64,000 bases of DNA, from the NCBI RefSeq assembly GCF_003051005.1, contig NZ_QAOW01000001.1, positions 1,116,001 to 1,180,000 on the forward strand, given 5' to 3'. Position 1 is the stretch's first letter. Each line of letters begins with the position of its first letter. Both the position numbers and the translations under genes were made by a program. This DNA is from Rhodococcus sp. OK519 (GTDB lineage: Bacteria; Actinomycetota; Actinomycetes; Mycobacteriales; Mycobacteriaceae). Below are positions 35,417 to 45,562 of this stretch, piece after piece. The notes under the pieces are model-generated. The model had not been told where the DNA came from, did no database searches, and worked only from the letters and a program-made list of their open reading frames with translations.

Positions 35417-36808
35417 GTGGCACCCAAGTCCAAGATCGATACCGTCGCCAACCTCGCCAAGCGCCGGGGGCTCGTCTACCCCTGCGGCGAGATCTACGGC
35501 GGTACCAAGTCGGCCTGGGACTACGGTCCGCTCGGCGTGGAACTCAAGGAGAACATCAAGAAGCAGTGGTGGCGCAACATGGTCACCAGCCGCGAGGACG
35601 TCGTCGGACTCGACTCGTCGGTGATCCTGCCCCGCCAGGTGTGGGAGGCGTCGGGGCACGTCGAGGTGTTCAGCGACCCGCTGGTCGAGTGCCTCAACTG
35701 CCACAAGCGTCACCGGCAGGACCACCTGCAGGAGTCGTACGCCGAGAAGCACAAGCTCGACAACCCGGACGCCGTGCCGATGACCGACATCGTGTGCCCG
35801 GACTGCGGCACCAAGGGGCAGTGGACCGAGCCCAAGGCGTTCTCCGGCCTGCTCAAGACGTTCCTCGGCCCGGTCGACAGCGAGTCCGGCCTGCACTACC
35901 TGCGCCCCGAGACCGCGCAGGGCATCTTCGTGAACTTCGCGAACGTGCTCACCACGTCGCGCAAGAAGCCGCCGTTCGGCATCGGCCAGATCGGCAAGAG
36001 CTTCCGCAACGAGATCACTCCCGGCAACTTCATCTTCCGCACCCGCGAGTTCGAGCAGATGGAGATGGAGTTCTTCGTCAAGCCGGGTGAGGACGAAGAG
36101 TGGCACCAGTACTGGATCGACTACCGCATGGACTGGTACACCGGCCTGGGCATCAACAAGGACAACCTGCGCCTGTACGAGCACGCGCAGGAGAAGCTGT
36201 CGCACTACTCCAAGCGCACCGTCGATATCGAGTACCGCTTCCAGTTCCAGGGCAGCGAGTGGGGCGAGCTCGAGGGCATCGCCAACCGCACCGACTACGA
36301 CCTCGCGACGCACGCCAAGGCGTCGGGCACGGACCTGAGCTACTTCGATCAGACGTCCGGTGAGCGCTACACGCCGTTCGTCATCGAGCCCGCGGCCGGC
36401 CTCACCCGCTCGCTGATGGCCTTCCTGGTCGACGCGTACACCGAGGACGAGGCGCCCAACGCCAAGGGCGGCGTCGACAAGCGCACCGTGCTGCGACTGG
36501 ACCGTCGTCTCGCTCCGGTCAAGGCCGCGGTGTTGCCGCTCAGCCGCAACGCCGATCTCTCGCCCAAGGCGAAGGATCTCGCGACGACGCTGCGTCAGCA
36601 CTGGAACATCGAGTTCGACGACGCCGGCGCCATCGGCCGCCGCTACCGTCGCCAGGACGAGATCGGCACGCCGTTCTGCATCACGGTGGACTTCGACACC
36701 CTCGAGGACCACGCGGTCACGATTCGTGAGCGCGACACCATGGCGCAGGAGCGCGTCGCGCTCGATCAGGTCGAGGGCTACCTCGCCCAGCGTCTGATCG
36801 GTTCCTAG
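35417..36808 (+). CDS. glyS: Glycine-tRNA ligase (dimeric class II)
   Basis: 463 residues. Class II motifs are visible: motif 2 [20 protein letters not shown], and motif 3 near [14 protein letters not shown]. The alpha2-type glycyl-tRNA synthetase N-terminus ([20 protein letters not shown]) is intact. GTG 35417 gives the mycobacterial length, and GGAGAG is 8 bases before it; an ATG at 35402 is in frame. Confidence 0.94.
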   Translation: MAPKSKIDTVANLAKRRGLVYPCGEIYGGTKSAWDYGPLGVELKENIKKQWWRNMVTSREDVVGLDSSVILPRQVWEASGHVEVFSDPLVECLNCHKRHRQDHLQESYAEKHKLDNPDAVPMTDIVCPDCGTKGQWTEPKAFSGLLKTFLGPVDSESGLHYLRPETAQGIFVNFANVLTTSRKKPPFGIGQIGKSFRNEITPGNFIFRTREFEQMEMEFFVKPGEDEEWHQYWIDYRMDWYTGLGINKDNLRLYEHAQEKLSHYSKRTVDIEYRFQFQGSEWGELEGIANRTDYDLATHAKASGTDLSYFDQTSGERYTPFVIEPAAGLTRSLMAFLVDAYTEDEAPNAKGGVDKRTVLRLDRRLAPVKAAVLPLSRNADLSPKAKDLATTLRQHWNIEFDDAGAIGRRYRRQDEIGTPFCITVDFDTLEDHAVTIRERDTMAQERVALDQVEGYLAQRLIGS

Positions 36809-36816
36809 TCTCCTCA

Positions 36817-36865
36817 GCCGAATGTCACCTGCGTTCAGTTCGACTGAACGCAGGTGACATTCGGC
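36817..36865. terminator. Very long perfect hairpin between glyS and the TPM protein gene
   Basis: A 22-bp perfect stem (GCCGAATGTCACCTGCGTTC... at 36817-36838 with its complement at 36844-36865) and a TTCGA loop. It is placed at a convergent gene end and has no T-tract, so it probably acts as a bidirectional terminator or as a dispersed palindromic repeat. Confidence 0.7.
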
Positions 36866-36875
36866 GTTCCAGGGC

Positions 36876-38930
36876 CTAGAAGCGGCCGCCACCTCCGCGG
36901 CCGATGCGGTCCGAACTGCTCGGGCCGCCGAACGATCCGGGTCCGGGTCCGCCCCAGCCGCCGCCCCCGCGTCCACCCCAGTTGCCGCCGCGGCCGCCGA
37001 AGCCGCCGCGCAGCATGCTGTCGATGAGAATGCCGCCGAGGATCGCGCCGGCCGCGTTGCCGCCGCCGCCCGCCACGCCACCGCTCGGCGGGCGCTGATT
37101 GTCCTGGTAGCGGTTGACGTCCGCCTGCGCGGCCCACAGGGCGCGCGACGCCAGTTCGGTCGCGGACTGCGCGTGCCGCAGTGCCTTCGACGGATCCGAG
37201 TCCGCGAGCTCTTGTGCGGCCTGCAGGTGCCGCTGCGCCTCCGACAACCTGGTGCGGGCCTCCGCGCCGACGGCGCCGCGCCTCGTCGCGATGTAGTCCG
37301 CGGCCGCCGTCACCTGAGCCTGTGCGGCTGTCAGGTCCTGGGCGAGTCGCGCTCGGGCCCGCTCGGCCTGCCGGTTCGCCTCCTGGGCCTCTGCCAGGAC
37401 CGCGTCGAGTCGGGCGTCCGCCTCGACGACCTTGGTGAAACTGCCCAGCGGGTCGGTGTCCTTGGCGGACTGCGCATTCCGTAGCGCGGCCTCCGCGGCG
37501 GCCTTCGCCTCCGCGAGTTTCGGACCGCCCTTCGCGGCGAGTCCTCCCGCCGCGGTGATGCCCTCCTGCACGTCGGCCATCGCCGCCGGCAGGGTCGCGA
37601 TGGCGTGCCGGATGTCGACGTCGGCGTGATCGACCGCGTCGAGGAGTTTGCGCGCCTGGTCCAATGCTCCCTCGGCCGCCCGGATCGCGATGACCGCCGG
37701 ACCCTGCTTGCCCGCGGGCAGCGTCGTTGCCTGGCGTCCAGCCGCGATGTTCTGCTCGGCGAACGTGATCCGATCACGCGCCATCGCGGGGTTGTCGTGC
37801 ACGGACGCCAGCACCGACGCCGGGAACTGGCTGCCGAGCGCGGCGAGTGCGGACTCGGCGGCGGGGACGCGGACGGTGAGCGCGACCACGGCCTGGGTGA
37901 GGGCGTCGAGTCGGGCGGGGGCGTCGAGGAGCAGATCGCGCATCGAATCGAATTCGCCGACACGCGCATTGAGTTCCCGGTCGGCGCGCTCGCAGGTCGT
38001 GATCAGTTCCACCAGCATCTGCCGCTGCTGCTCGGGCGTTTCCGGGATCTCGTCGTCGAGGCGCTGCCGGATCGCGAACGCGGCCGCGAGCGTCGCGCGG
38101 GCCTGCTCGTACGCCGCGGTGAACGGCGCGGTGGCATCGGCACCGAACTCGCCGACGGCGAGGTTCAACTCCTCCTCGCTGGTCCGGATCGCGTTGTCCA
38201 TCTCCACCAACTCGTCCTTCGCGAGGGCGTCGAGGGCGGGAATCGGCAGTGCCGACAGCGCCTCGGCGTCGGTCGGATCCACCTGCCGCGCCTGGGCGAT
38301 GGACGCCTCGAGGCGGTCGCCGCGCTTCTTGCGCGAGTACAGGAAGACACCCGCTCCGGCCACGGCGACCACGCCGAGGCCGACACCCAGGATCTTCAGC
38401 GACGCGCGGGAGGCGGTCATCGCGTCGCTCAGGCCGCCGGCGGCGGCGATTGCGGCTCCTGCCCAGTCATCCTCGCGCAGAGCGGGTTGCACCGAGTCCT
38501 CGTAAATCGATTGGAGTTCGGAATCGGTGACCTCGGACAGCGCGACGGGGACGTCGAACCAGTAGGCGCTGTCCGTCGTCGCGACCGCAAGGAGAGCGTC
38601 CTTGTTGCCGAGTCCGCTCAGCTTCGCGGTCTGGGTGGTCCACGCCTCGGGGGACAGGCCGTCGAAGTCGGCGACGTAGACCACCCACAGGCTGACCTTG
38701 TGTTCGTCGTACAGCGTGTCGAGGGCGTCCTGGACGTCGGCGCGCTGACCGTCGTCGAGGACGCCGACGGGATCGGTGATGTGATCGGGCAGTCGCAGTG
38801 GCGCCTCGGCCGACGCCGTCGCCGGAATCCACGCGAGTGCCACGAGCGTGAACAGCGCGCCCAGCACGGCGGCGGCGGACCGGCGGGCGGCGTGATGAGG
38901 GGCGAGAGAACGCGACAGTGCCTGGGCCAT
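36876..38930 (-). CDS. TPM-domain membrane protein with coiled coil and Gly-rich tail
   Basis: 684 residues: a signal peptide ([21 protein letters not shown]), a TPM domain (about residues 50-170, with [20 protein letters not shown]), a transmembrane segment ([20 protein letters not shown]), a long Ala/Arg/Glu-rich coiled-coil region and a C-terminal Gly/Trp/Phe-rich tail (residues about 640-684, [16 protein letters not shown]). TPM proteins may help fold or degrade membrane proteins. Mycobacteria have the same long protein beside dgt. Confidence 0.85.
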   Translation of the reverse strand: MAQALSRSLAPHHAARRSAAAVLGALFTLVALAWIPATASAEAPLRLPDHITDPVGVLDDGQRADVQDALDTLYDEHKVSLWVVYVADFDGLSPEAWTTQTAKLSGLGNKDALLAVATTDSAYWFDVPVALSEVTDSELQSIYEDSVQPALREDDWAGAAIAAAGGLSDAMTASRASLKILGVGLGVVAVAGAGVFLYSRKKRGDRLEASIAQARQVDPTDAEALSALPIPALDALAKDELVEMDNAIRTSEEELNLAVGEFGADATAPFTAAYEQARATLAAAFAIRQRLDDEIPETPEQQRQMLVELITTCERADRELNARVGEFDSMRDLLLDAPARLDALTQAVVALTVRVPAAESALAALGSQFPASVLASVHDNPAMARDRITFAEQNIAAGRQATTLPAGKQGPAVIAIRAAEGALDQARKLLDAVDHADVDIRHAIATLPAAMADVQEGITAAGGLAAKGGPKLAEAKAAAEAALRNAQSAKDTDPLGSFTKVVEADARLDAVLAEAQEANRQAERARARLAQDLTAAQAQVTAAADYIATRRGAVGAEARTRLSEAQRHLQAAQELADSDPSKALRHAQSATELASRALWAAQADVNRYQDNQRPPSGGVAGGGGNAAGAILGGILIDSMLRGGFGGRGGNWGGRGGGGWGGPGPGSFGGPSSSDRIGRGGGGRF

Positions 38931-38998
38931 GTCACGAATCTATCCGCTGTGGCGCGCCGAGCACGGCGGCCCCGGTGAGCGACTGGCAGAATCGGGGA

Positions 38999-39694
38999 GT
39001 GAATTCCGCGCCCAGTTACGACCCGCCGGACCTGTCGTCACGCCCCGTGCCGCGTCGGTCCTTCGGCGCCGGGGTCGCTCGTTGGATCACCCGACTCGTG
39101 GCAGGCGCCGTACTGATCGGTCTGGTGCTGGTCGGTGGCACGGCACTCCGGGTGTGGCAGGTGGCGCGGGTCACCGACACCACGACCGCCGACGCCATCG
39201 TGGTGCTGGGCGCCGCGCAGTACGACGGCACCCCGTCGTCGGTGTTCGAAGCCCGGCTGGATCAGGCCCGCAAGCTGTACGAGCAGGGCGTGGCCCCCGC
39301 GATCGTGACGGTGGGCGGCAAGCAGGAGGGCGACGAGTACACCGAGGCGGCCTCCGGCAAGACCTACCTCATGGACCAGGGCGTGCCGGGCGGCGCGATC
39401 GTCGCGGTGGAGGAGGGGTCGGACACCCTGCTCAGCGTGGAGGCGGTCAGCCGCGAAATGGGCGCGCGCGGCATGCACTCCGCGGTGTTGGTGAGCGATC
39501 CGTGGCACTCGTTGCGGACCCGGACCATGGCTCGCGACGCGGGTCTGGACGCCTGGACGGCGCCGACACGTCAGGGGCCTGCTGTCATGACCCGGGAGTC
39601 GCAGGTCCACGGAATCGTGAGGGAGACAGGCGCTCTGCTGTGGTACCAGCTGACGCACTTCTCGTCCGACTTCGGATACACGGCGGGTCAATGA
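38999..39694 (+). CDS. DUF218/ElyC-like envelope protein
   Basis: 231 residues. One N-terminal membrane helix ([20 protein letters not shown]) anchors a DUF218 domain ([53 protein letters not shown]). The family is linked to peptidoglycan and lipid-carrier metabolism; the reaction is unknown. GTG 38999 is preceded by CAGAAT 6 bases upstream. Its stop overlaps the start of dgt (ATGA). Confidence 0.8.
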   Translation: MNSAPSYDPPDLSSRPVPRRSFGAGVARWITRLVAGAVLIGLVLVGGTALRVWQVARVTDTTTADAIVVLGAAQYDGTPSSVFEARLDQARKLYEQGVAPAIVTVGGKQEGDEYTEAASGKTYLMDQGVPGGAIVAVEEGSDTLLSVEAVSREMGARGMHSAVLVSDPWHSLRTRTMARDAGLDAWTAPTRQGPAVMTRESQVHGIVRETGALLWYQLTHFSSDFGYTAGQ

Positions 39695-40980
39695 CCGATT
39701 TTCCGACGCGCGCGACGTACAGCGCGCACGACGTGGAGCGCCGTGTGTCGGAGGCGCCCAAGACCGCCAACCTGTCCTCCGGCGCCGAGGGGGCGCAGCA
39801 TCGCAGTGTCTTTTCCCGCGACCGCGCCCGCGTGCAGCACTCCGCCGCGCTGCGCCGGTTGGCCGACAAGACACAGGTGGTCGGTCCGCGTGACGGCGAC
39901 ACCCCACGCACCCGGCTCACCCACTCGATCGAGGTGGCGCAGATCGGTCGCGGTATCGCCGACGGACTCGGGCTGGACCCGGACCTCGTCGATCTGGCGG
40001 GCCTCGCGCACGACATCGGCCACCCGCCGTACGGGCACAACGGCGAGAAGGCACTGGACGAGGTCGCGGCAGTGTGCGGCGGCTTCGAGGGCAACGCGCA
40101 GAACCTTCGCATCCTCACGAGCCTCGAGCCCAAGGTGCTCGACGCCGAGGGACGCAGCGTCGGCCTCAACCTCACCCGGGCGTCGCTGGACGCCGCGATC
40201 AAGTACCCGTGGACGCGGCCGCGGCCCGGCGCCAAGTTCGGCGCCTACGACGACGACGCCGCGATCCTCGCCTGGGTGCGCGACGGTGCGCCCGAGGGCC
40301 GCAAGAGTCTCGAGGCACAGGTGATGGACTGGGCCGACGACGTCGCCTACTCGGTGCACGACGTCGAGGACGGCGTCATCGCCGGACGTATCGACCTGCG
40401 CGCGCTCGGCGACCCCACCGAGGTCCGGGCGCTCGCCGAGCTGGGTGCCGGACGGTTCGTGGGGCCCGCCGTCGACGAGTTGGTGGAGGCCGCCGCTCGG
40501 CTGTCGCGGCTTCCGGTGGTGGCGACCGTCGGCAGCTACGACGGCACCCTCACCAGTTCTGTCGCACTGAAGAACCTCACCAGCGAACTGGTGGGGCGCT
40601 TCGCCTCCGCGGCGGTCGGGGGCACCCGCGCGGTGACCGGACCCGGCCCGCTCGCGCGGTATGAGGCCGACCTGGAGGTACCGCCGATCGTGGCCGCGGA
40701 GGTGGCGCTGCTGAAGACCGTCGCGCTCTATTACGTGATGTCCGACGTCGGACACCTCAAGCATCAGGGGCGCCAGCGGGACCGGATTCACCGCGTCGCC
40801 GAATGGCTCCTGCGCACCGCGCCGGCAGGGCTCGATCCACTGTTCCTGCCCGCATGGCACGCGGCTGACGACGACGCCGCCCGGGTTCGGGTGGTGGTGG
40901 ACCAGATCGCCTCGTGCACCGAGAGCAGGCTCGAGCGGATCGACAAGCAGAGCCTGGGTGCCCAGGCCAGCTGGGGCTAG
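39691..40980 (+). CDS. dgt: Deoxyguanosinetriphosphate triphosphohydrolase (HD domain)
   Basis: 429 residues. The HD metal site uses H78 (TRLTHSIEV) and the H107-D108 pair in [15 protein letters not shown], with a further Asp in [12 protein letters not shown]. It cleaves dGTP, and possibly other dNTPs, to the nucleoside and tripolyphosphate. It is coupled to the DUF218 gene and lies 16 bases before dnaG. Confidence 0.93.
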   Translation: MTDFPTRATYSAHDVERRVSEAPKTANLSSGAEGAQHRSVFSRDRARVQHSAALRRLADKTQVVGPRDGDTPRTRLTHSIEVAQIGRGIADGLGLDPDLVDLAGLAHDIGHPPYGHNGEKALDEVAAVCGGFEGNAQNLRILTSLEPKVLDAEGRSVGLNLTRASLDAAIKYPWTRPRPGAKFGAYDDDAAILAWVRDGAPEGRKSLEAQVMDWADDVAYSVHDVEDGVIAGRIDLRALGDPTEVRALAELGAGRFVGPAVDELVEAAARLSRLPVVATVGSYDGTLTSSVALKNLTSELVGRFASAAVGGTRAVTGPGPLARYEADLEVPPIVAAEVALLKTVALYYVMSDVGHLKHQGRQRDRIHRVAEWLLRTAPAGLDPLFLPAWHAADDDAARVRVVVDQIASCTESRLERIDKQSLGAQASWG

Positions 40981-40996
40981 CGCCTAGACTGTCGAG

Positions 40997-42925
40997 GTGG
41001 CCGGCCGAATCCCAGACAGAGACATCGCGGCCGTTCGCGAGCGCACCCGGATCGAGGACGTCGTCGGCGAGTACGTCTCGCTCAAGCGGGCGGGTGGCGA
41101 CTCGATGAAGGGGTTGTGCCCCTTCCATGACGAGAAGTCGCCGTCGTTCCACGTCAGGCCCAATCACGGCCACTACCACTGCTTCGGCTGCGGCGAGGGC
41201 GGCGACGTCTACTCGTTCCTGCAGAAGATCGAGCACGTCAGCTTCGTCGAGGCCGTCGAGCAGCTTGCCGACCGCATGGGCTACCAGATCTCGTACGAAG
41301 GCGGCGGCCCGTCGGTTCAGCGTGATCGAGGTACCCGCGCGCGGCTCGTGGCAGCCAACGCTGCCGCGCAGGAGTTCTATGCGGCGCGGCTGAAGGAGCC
41401 CGACGCGCAGGCCGCCCGGGACTATCTCACCGAGCGGAACTTCGACGCCGCGGCAGCGGCGCAGTTCGGCTGCGGCTACGCGCCGGACGGGTGGGACACG
41501 CTCACCAAACATTTGATGGCGAAGGGGTTCGAGGCGAAGGAACTCGAGGCCGCCGGTCTGGCCAAGGAAGGCCGCCGCGGACCGATCGACCGGTTCCATC
41601 GCCGCCTGCTCTGGCCCATCCGCAGTCTCGCCGGAGACGTGATCGGCTTCGGCGCACGCAAGCTGTTCGACGACGACACCATGCCCGGCAAGTACGTCAA
41701 CACCCCCGAGACCATCCTCTACAAGAAGTCCAACGTGCTCTTCGGTCTCGACCTGGCCAAGCGCGACATCGCCAAGGGGCACCAGGCGGTGGTCGTCGAG
41801 GGCTACACCGACGTGATGGCGATGCACCTGGCCGGGGTGAAGACCGCGGTCGCGTCGTGCGGCACCGCGTTCGGTGACGAACATCTCGCGATGCTGCGGC
41901 GACTGTTGATGGACGACAGCTACTTCCGTGGTGAGATCATCTACACCTTCGACGGCGACGCAGCGGGCCAGGCGGCCGCGATGAAGGCCTTCGAGGGCGA
42001 TCAGAAGATGGCGGGGCAGACGTTCGTCGCGATCGCGCCCGACGGGATGGACCCGTGCGAGTTGCGGCAGCAGTCGGGTGACGCGGCGGTCCGCGACCTC
42101 GTCGCGCGCCGCACCCCGATGTTCGAGTTCGTCGTCAAATCGCTTCTGGCCGAACATGATCTGGACACCGCGGAGGGGCGGGTCGAGGCTCTGCGCCGCA
42201 CCGTTCCCGTGGTGGCGCGGATCAAGGAATCGACCCTGCGCGACGGGTATGCGGTCCAGTTGTCCGGCTGGGTCGGCTGGGACGACATTCCGTCCGTTCG
42301 GCGCCGGGTGCGGGACGAGGCGCGCAAGTTCGCTCGCGGTGGGGGAGCGCCCACCACCAAACGTCGGCCTGTCGACACTGCCCAGATCGAGGCGTTCCCG
42401 ACGCCGGCGCCGGGGGTGGCGCGTCCGAGGCCCAATGACCCGGCGCTCTGGCCGCAACGCGACGCTCTCAAGTCGGCGCTGCAGTATCCCGGGATCGCGG
42501 GCACCATCTTCGACTCGCTGCCGCCCGAGTCGTTCACCCATCCCGCCTACGCCGCCGTCCGCGAGGCCGTGGCCGCGGCGGGCGGCGCCAGCGCCGGGCT
42601 CGGCGGCGCCGAGTGGGTGGACGCGGTCGGTCGGGCAGCAGGCGACGACACGGTGCACTCGATCGTGATGGAACTCGCGGTGGATCCACTGCCGACCGAC
42701 GAAAACACCGCGCCGCGCTACATCCGCGGCGTGCTCGCGCGCCTGCAGGAGGTGTGGGTGGGCGAACAGGTCGCCGAGTTGAAGTCGAAGTTGCAGCGCA
42801 TCTCGCCGACCACCGACTCCACCGAGTTCCATTCGCTCCTGGGCGATCTCGTCGCACTGGAGCAGTACCGCCGGAGCCTGCTCGACCAGGCGATCGGCGA
42901 CACCAGCGGCGAGGGTATTGCCTGA
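40997..42925 (+). CDS. dnaG: DNA primase DnaG
   Basis: 642 residues. The zinc-binding CHC2 site is C41, H44, C62 and C65. The TOPRIM catalytic part has VVEGYTDVMAMHLAG, then YTFDGDAAGQAA, and a C-terminal helicase-binding domain follows. It makes RNA primers for replication. GTG 40997 follows TAGACT at a 6-base gap, which suggests leaderless translation. The 3' end is a hairpin shared with the convergent gene. Confidence 0.95.
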   Translation: MAGRIPDRDIAAVRERTRIEDVVGEYVSLKRAGGDSMKGLCPFHDEKSPSFHVRPNHGHYHCFGCGEGGDVYSFLQKIEHVSFVEAVEQLADRMGYQISYEGGGPSVQRDRGTRARLVAANAAAQEFYAARLKEPDAQAARDYLTERNFDAAAAAQFGCGYAPDGWDTLTKHLMAKGFEAKELEAAGLAKEGRRGPIDRFHRRLLWPIRSLAGDVIGFGARKLFDDDTMPGKYVNTPETILYKKSNVLFGLDLAKRDIAKGHQAVVVEGYTDVMAMHLAGVKTAVASCGTAFGDEHLAMLRRLLMDDSYFRGEIIYTFDGDAAGQAAAMKAFEGDQKMAGQTFVAIAPDGMDPCELRQQSGDAAVRDLVARRTPMFEFVVKSLLAEHDLDTAEGRVEALRRTVPVVARIKESTLRDGYAVQLSGWVGWDDIPSVRRRVRDEARKFARGGGAPTTKRRPVDTAQIEAFPTPAPGVARPRPNDPALWPQRDALKSALQYPGIAGTIFDSLPPESFTHPAYAAVREAVAAAGGASAGLGGAEWVDAVGRAAGDDTVHSIVMELAVDPLPTDENTAPRYIRGVLARLQEVWVGEQVAELKSKLQRISPTTDSTEFHSLLGDLVALEQYRRSLLDQAIGDTSGEGIA

Positions 42926-42935
42926 CCCTCGCCGC
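42906..42935. terminator. Bidirectional terminator at the dnaG end
   Basis: An 11-bp stem (42906-42916 with 42925-42935) with an 8-base loop that includes the dnaG stop. It faces the convergent 82-residue gene, so it can serve both. Confidence 0.65.
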
Positions 42936-42944
42936 CGATGCGAC

Positions 42945-43193
42945 CTACTTGCGGCGTAGTTGATCCTGTGGAACCAAGATCGTCGTCTGCTCGTCGATCG
43001 GTTTCATCGGCTCGAGCTTCGGCTGCGTGCTGAGCGAGTCCGAAAGCTTCTGCCGTCCCACCTCGATGGCCTTCTTGGTGGCAGGGCTGGTCGCCACGGC
43101 CTTGGCTGCCTTACTGATCTGTTCGTACCGGGCCCGGCCCGCCCGCGTGCCCAGCACGTAGCCCGCAGCCACGCCTACCAACAACCGCAACAT
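42945..43193 (-). CDS. Conserved 82-aa membrane-anchored protein
   Basis: The N-terminus MLRLLVGVAAGYVLGTRAGR holds one short hydrophobic span with the GYVLGTRAG motif that is widespread in small actinobacterial proteins. A basic helical part follows (ARYEQISKAAKAVATSPATK) and a C-terminal tail ILVPQDQLRRK. Function is unknown; the motif pattern is like YtxH/membrane-tether proteins. ATG 43193 is used. Confidence 0.65.
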   Translation of the reverse strand: MLRLLVGVAAGYVLGTRAGRARYEQISKAAKAVATSPATKKAIEVGRQKLSDSLSTQPKLEPMKPIDEQTTILVPQDQLRRK

Positions 43194-43282
43194 TTCCGGA
43201 TTCCTCCCGTCGAAGTGCCTTCATACATCCTGCCTGATCGGCCTCTGTTCAGGCGATTTGGTACTCGGGTAGGGGTATGGGC

Positions 43283-43288
43283 TACAGT
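43283..43288 (+). promoter_or_regulatory. -10 element of tRNA-Asn
   Basis: TACAGT matches TANNNT and lies about 42 bases before the tRNA. A clear -35 was not seen. Confidence 0.4.
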
Positions 43289-43329
43289 TTTCCAGGCGCC
43301 GCCGGAAAGGGCAGCGCCGAGCAGGTCAA

Positions 43330-43402
43330 TCCCCTGTAGCTCAATTGGCAGAGCATTCGACTGTTAATCGAACGGTTGCTGGTTCGAGTCCAGCCGGGGG
43401 AG
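43330..43402 (+). tRNA. tRNA-Asn (GTT anticodon)
   Basis: 73 bases. The acceptor stem TCCCCTG/CGGGGGA (one G-U) and the T-arm GCTGG-TTCGAGT-CCAGC are perfect. The anticodon loop CTGTTAA gives GTT at 43363-43365. The 3' CCA is not encoded. Confidence 0.95.
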
Positions 43403-43412
43403 CCGAACCGAA

Positions 43413-43450
43413 GGCCCCTCACCTTAACGGGTGAGGGGCCCTCGGTTTTT
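43413..43450 (+). terminator. Terminator after tRNA-Asn
   Basis: An 11-bp perfect stem (GGCCCCTCACC with its complement) and a 6-base loop, followed by CTCGGTTTTT. It lies 10 bases after the tRNA. Confidence 0.9.
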
Positions 43451-43469
43451 CGTGCCCCAAGCGCAGTGG

Positions 43470-44156
43470 TCAGGCGGCGATGCGGATCGGCCACTGCCCG
43501 TCGACGTCGGACACATCGCGGCCTTCGCGCTGGAGATACTCGACGAGGTCGCGTTGACGCTCGGCATGCCAGAGTGTCTGACTGGTCATCACGTCGTCGA
43601 GGCTGGCCAGATCCGGGAACCGCTGCGGGAGGATCCGTGCCAGTTCCGCGGCGGCCAGGGCGTCGGACTCCGCCTCGTGCGCCGACGTCAGCACGATCCC
43701 GTAGTGCTCACACAGCGCGCCCAGAGTGCGCTTGCCTCGGCGCTTGCGATCCATCTCGCGGTCGATGACGTACGGATCCACGACGAGGCCGTAGTCCGTC
43801 AGCGGCGGCCAGCCCAGCCGACGCCCCTCGGCGTCCATCACGGTGAGGTCGTAGGAGGCGTTGAAGGCGACGACGACGTGACCGGCCCGCCATGCCTCGA
43901 CGAGGGTTTCCCGGACCTCTCGGTAGCCGCCGGCATAGTCCTGGCCCTCCTGACGCGCGCGGGCCGTCGAGATGCCGTGCACGGCGACGGCCCCGGCCGG
44001 AATCTCCACCCCCGGATCGACCAACCAGTTCCGGACCCTCGGTCCGTCGTCGCCGACGGTGACGACGGACGCGGTCACGATGCGGGCCGAGAGTGGATCT
44101 CGGCCAGTCGTTTCCAGATCGAATGCGCAGATCGGGCGGGTGGTCCAGTGGGTCAT
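43470..44156 (-). CDS. DnaQ-like 3'-5' exonuclease (DEDDh)
   Basis: 228 residues. ExoI FDLETTG has D13 and E15; ExoII NASYDLTVM and ExoIII HEAESDALAA complete the DEDDh site. The protein is short and lacks other domains, so it is a standalone exonuclease rather than the replicative epsilon subunit. It starts at ATG 44156. Confidence 0.88.
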   Translation of the reverse strand: MTHWTTRPICAFDLETTGRDPLSARIVTASVVTVGDDGPRVRNWLVDPGVEIPAGAVAVHGISTARARQEGQDYAGGYREVRETLVEAWRAGHVVVAFNASYDLTVMDAEGRRLGWPPLTDYGLVVDPYVIDREMDRKRRGKRTLGALCEHYGIVLTSAHEAESDALAAAELARILPQRFPDLASLDDVMTSQTLWHAERQRDLVEYLQREGRDVSDVDGQWPIRIAA

Positions 44157-44323
44157 CGTGGTCCTTCGGCGTTCGTCCGAGCCTGTTGCTCGAGCGTTCG
44201 CCGGTCAGTCTCCTCGCGGGTACCGACATCGAGGGCTCACGCTGCGACACACGCCACCCCGCACACGCGGGCAGCCCCGGTCGGGCGGTAGCATTCGGCG
44301 GTCGGCGATACTCGCCGCGGTAC

Positions 44324-44397
44324 GGGGCGGTAGCTCAGTCGGTTAGAGCCGTGGACTCATAATCCATTGGTCGCGGGTTCGAGCCCCGCCCGCCCCA
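44324..44397 (+). tRNA. tRNA with CAT anticodon (tRNA-Met elongator or tRNA-Ile2)
   Basis: 74 bases. The acceptor stem GGGGCGG/CCGCCCC is perfect and the T-arm is GCGGG-TTCGAGC-CCCGC. The anticodon loop CTCATAA gives CAT. The stretch TTGGTCGC resembles isoleucine-2 tRNAs, but the elongator Met form is not excluded; the difference depends on lysidine modification. Confidence 0.9.
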
Positions 44398-44403
44398 CCG
44401 CAC

Positions 44404-44445
44404 TTCCCCTTTCTCGGGACCGAGGAAGGGGAATCAATCCTTTTA
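44404..44445 (+). terminator. Terminator after the CAT tRNA
   Basis: A 14-bp stem (TTCCCCTTTCTCGG with its complement, one G-U) followed by TCAATCCTTTTATT. Confidence 0.8.
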
Positions 44446-44581
44446 TTCATCGGTTTCGGCGACGGCCCGGTCACTCGAACTTCCCGCATCGTTTCGGCCG
44501 TCACGTCGTCGGCTTCGGGCTACGCTCCTCCGGACGCGCAGCCTGGGCGCGAGCGCGAGACTACTTCGGGAAGGTTCCAAC

Positions 44582-45058
44582 ATGCTCGATCGAGCAGTCA
44601 CGTGCGGGCGCAGGCCGACGAGATGGGTTGTGGGTGTGGTCGTCACGATGGCCGCTGTCGGGATGGCTGCGGGCGGGGCCGGGGTGGCATCAGCCGCTGA
44701 TGCTGCTTCTGCTGGATCTCTGGCCATGAGTCAGACGAGGATCTTGGCGGACGGGCTCTATCGCGTCGGCGCCGACGTTCAGCCGGGGACGTACACGACC
44801 GCCGGTCCCTGGCCGGGAAGCCTGCTTCCCTGTACCTGGAGCCGAATTGAAGAGCTGCCGAACGGCGGCGTCGGCATTCTCGACAGCGGGGCCTCGTTCG
44901 GGCCGGTCACGGTGACGATCGAGCCGGGCGACGACGGGTTCACGACCGCCGGCTGCCGAGCGTGGAGTCAGGCCGGCGGGCCGGGTTCCGTCGATGCCGG
45001 CTCCTTGAACGGTTCGCTCGACTTCGGGTCACTGAGGGCGGGCTCGTTCGGCTCGTGA
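44582..45058 (+). CDS. Secreted protein of unknown function, 158 aa, GSL-rich tail
   Basis: A twin-Arg-poor signal peptide (VVVTMAAVGMAAGGAGVASA) is followed by a small domain with DGLYRVGADVQPGTYTT and CTW, a pattern seen in several secreted actinobacterial proteins, and Cys88/Cys129-type pairing is possible. The C-terminus is DAGSLNGSLDFGSLRAGSFG. ATG 44582 has GAAGG upstream. Its last 91 bases overlap the end of the reverse-strand gene at 44968-45351. Function is not known. Confidence 0.6.
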   Translation: MLDRAVTCGRRPTRWVVGVVVTMAAVGMAAGGAGVASAADAASAGSLAMSQTRILADGLYRVGADVQPGTYTTAGPWPGSLLPCTWSRIEELPNGGVGILDSGASFGPVTVTIEPGDDGFTTAGCRAWSQAGGPGSVDAGSLNGSLDFGSLRAGSFGS

Positions 45059-45351
45059 TCGGGTGACACGCGAAGGGTTCCGAACGTCGGGTACTTCTCG
45101 CCGGGCTTGTGGCCGAGCAACCTGGCCCGGGCGCCCCGAGCGCCGCCGCCGACGATCCAGGCGTAGCACCAGGCGCCGCTGTCGAGGGCGATGATTGCGA
45201 TCGTGCGCGGCGCGTAATCCCAGGTCTGAAGTCCACGGATCACCGAACGAACGGCCACCAGCGATCCTGCCAGTGCCGGATCGGCCAGTGACCGGGCCGA
45301 TCGGACCAGTCGGCTGTCCTCGGTGACGACCCGAAGGTCGAAGCACATCAT
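44968..45351 (-). CDS. Unknown 127-aa protein, paralogue of the 60-aa protein upstream
   Basis: It shares the core LDSGAWCYAWIVGGGARGA and GEKYPTFG with the next gene (LDSGTWCFARLVGPGYRAS and GKPIFTV), so both are probably real. It adds an N-terminal helical part (EDSRLVRSARSLADPALAGS) and a C-terminal Glu/Pro/Ser-rich tail that is antisense to the GSL tail of the 44582 gene. ATG 45351 has AGGAAG 8 bases upstream. Function unknown. Confidence 0.5.
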   Translation of the reverse strand: MMCFDLRVVTEDSRLVRSARSLADPALAGSLVAVRSVIRGLQTWDYAPRTIAIIALDSGAWCYAWIVGGGARGARARLLGHKPGEKYPTFGTLRVSPDHEPNEPALSDPKSSEPFKEPASTEPGPPA

Positions 45352-45379
45352 CTTCCGCGCTTCCTGGTGCGAGTGCCCG

Positions 45380-45562
45380 CTAGAGGGCGAACCCGACCCC
45401 GCTGTTCGGGGCCGCGACGGTGAAGATCGGCTTGCCCTTCGCGGGGTGCCGAGAGGGTTGGACGCGGACGCCGGACGCTCGGTACCCGGGCCCCACGAGC
45501 CGCGCGAAGCACCACGTACCGCTGTCCAAAGAGACCAGTGTCTTACGGCTGCGACGAATCAT
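45380..45562 (-). CDS. Unknown 60-aa protein, LDSGxWC family
   Basis: It starts MIRRSRKTLVSLDSGTWCFA and has VGPGYRASGVRVQPSRHP, then [19 protein letters not shown] lies 7 bases before the ATG at 45562. It is 28 bases upstream of its 127-residue paralogue and co-directional, so the pair forms an operon. No domain recognised. Confidence 0.55.
   Translation of the reverse strand: MIRRSRKTLVSLDSGTWCFARLVGPGYRASGVRVQPSRHPAKGKPIFTVAAPNSGVGFAL

Noticed and set aside
40757-42832. A 691-codon open frame antisense to dnaG
   Set aside because: Composition is biased (His/Arg/Val-rich) and it lies fully opposite an essential gene; a shadow frame.
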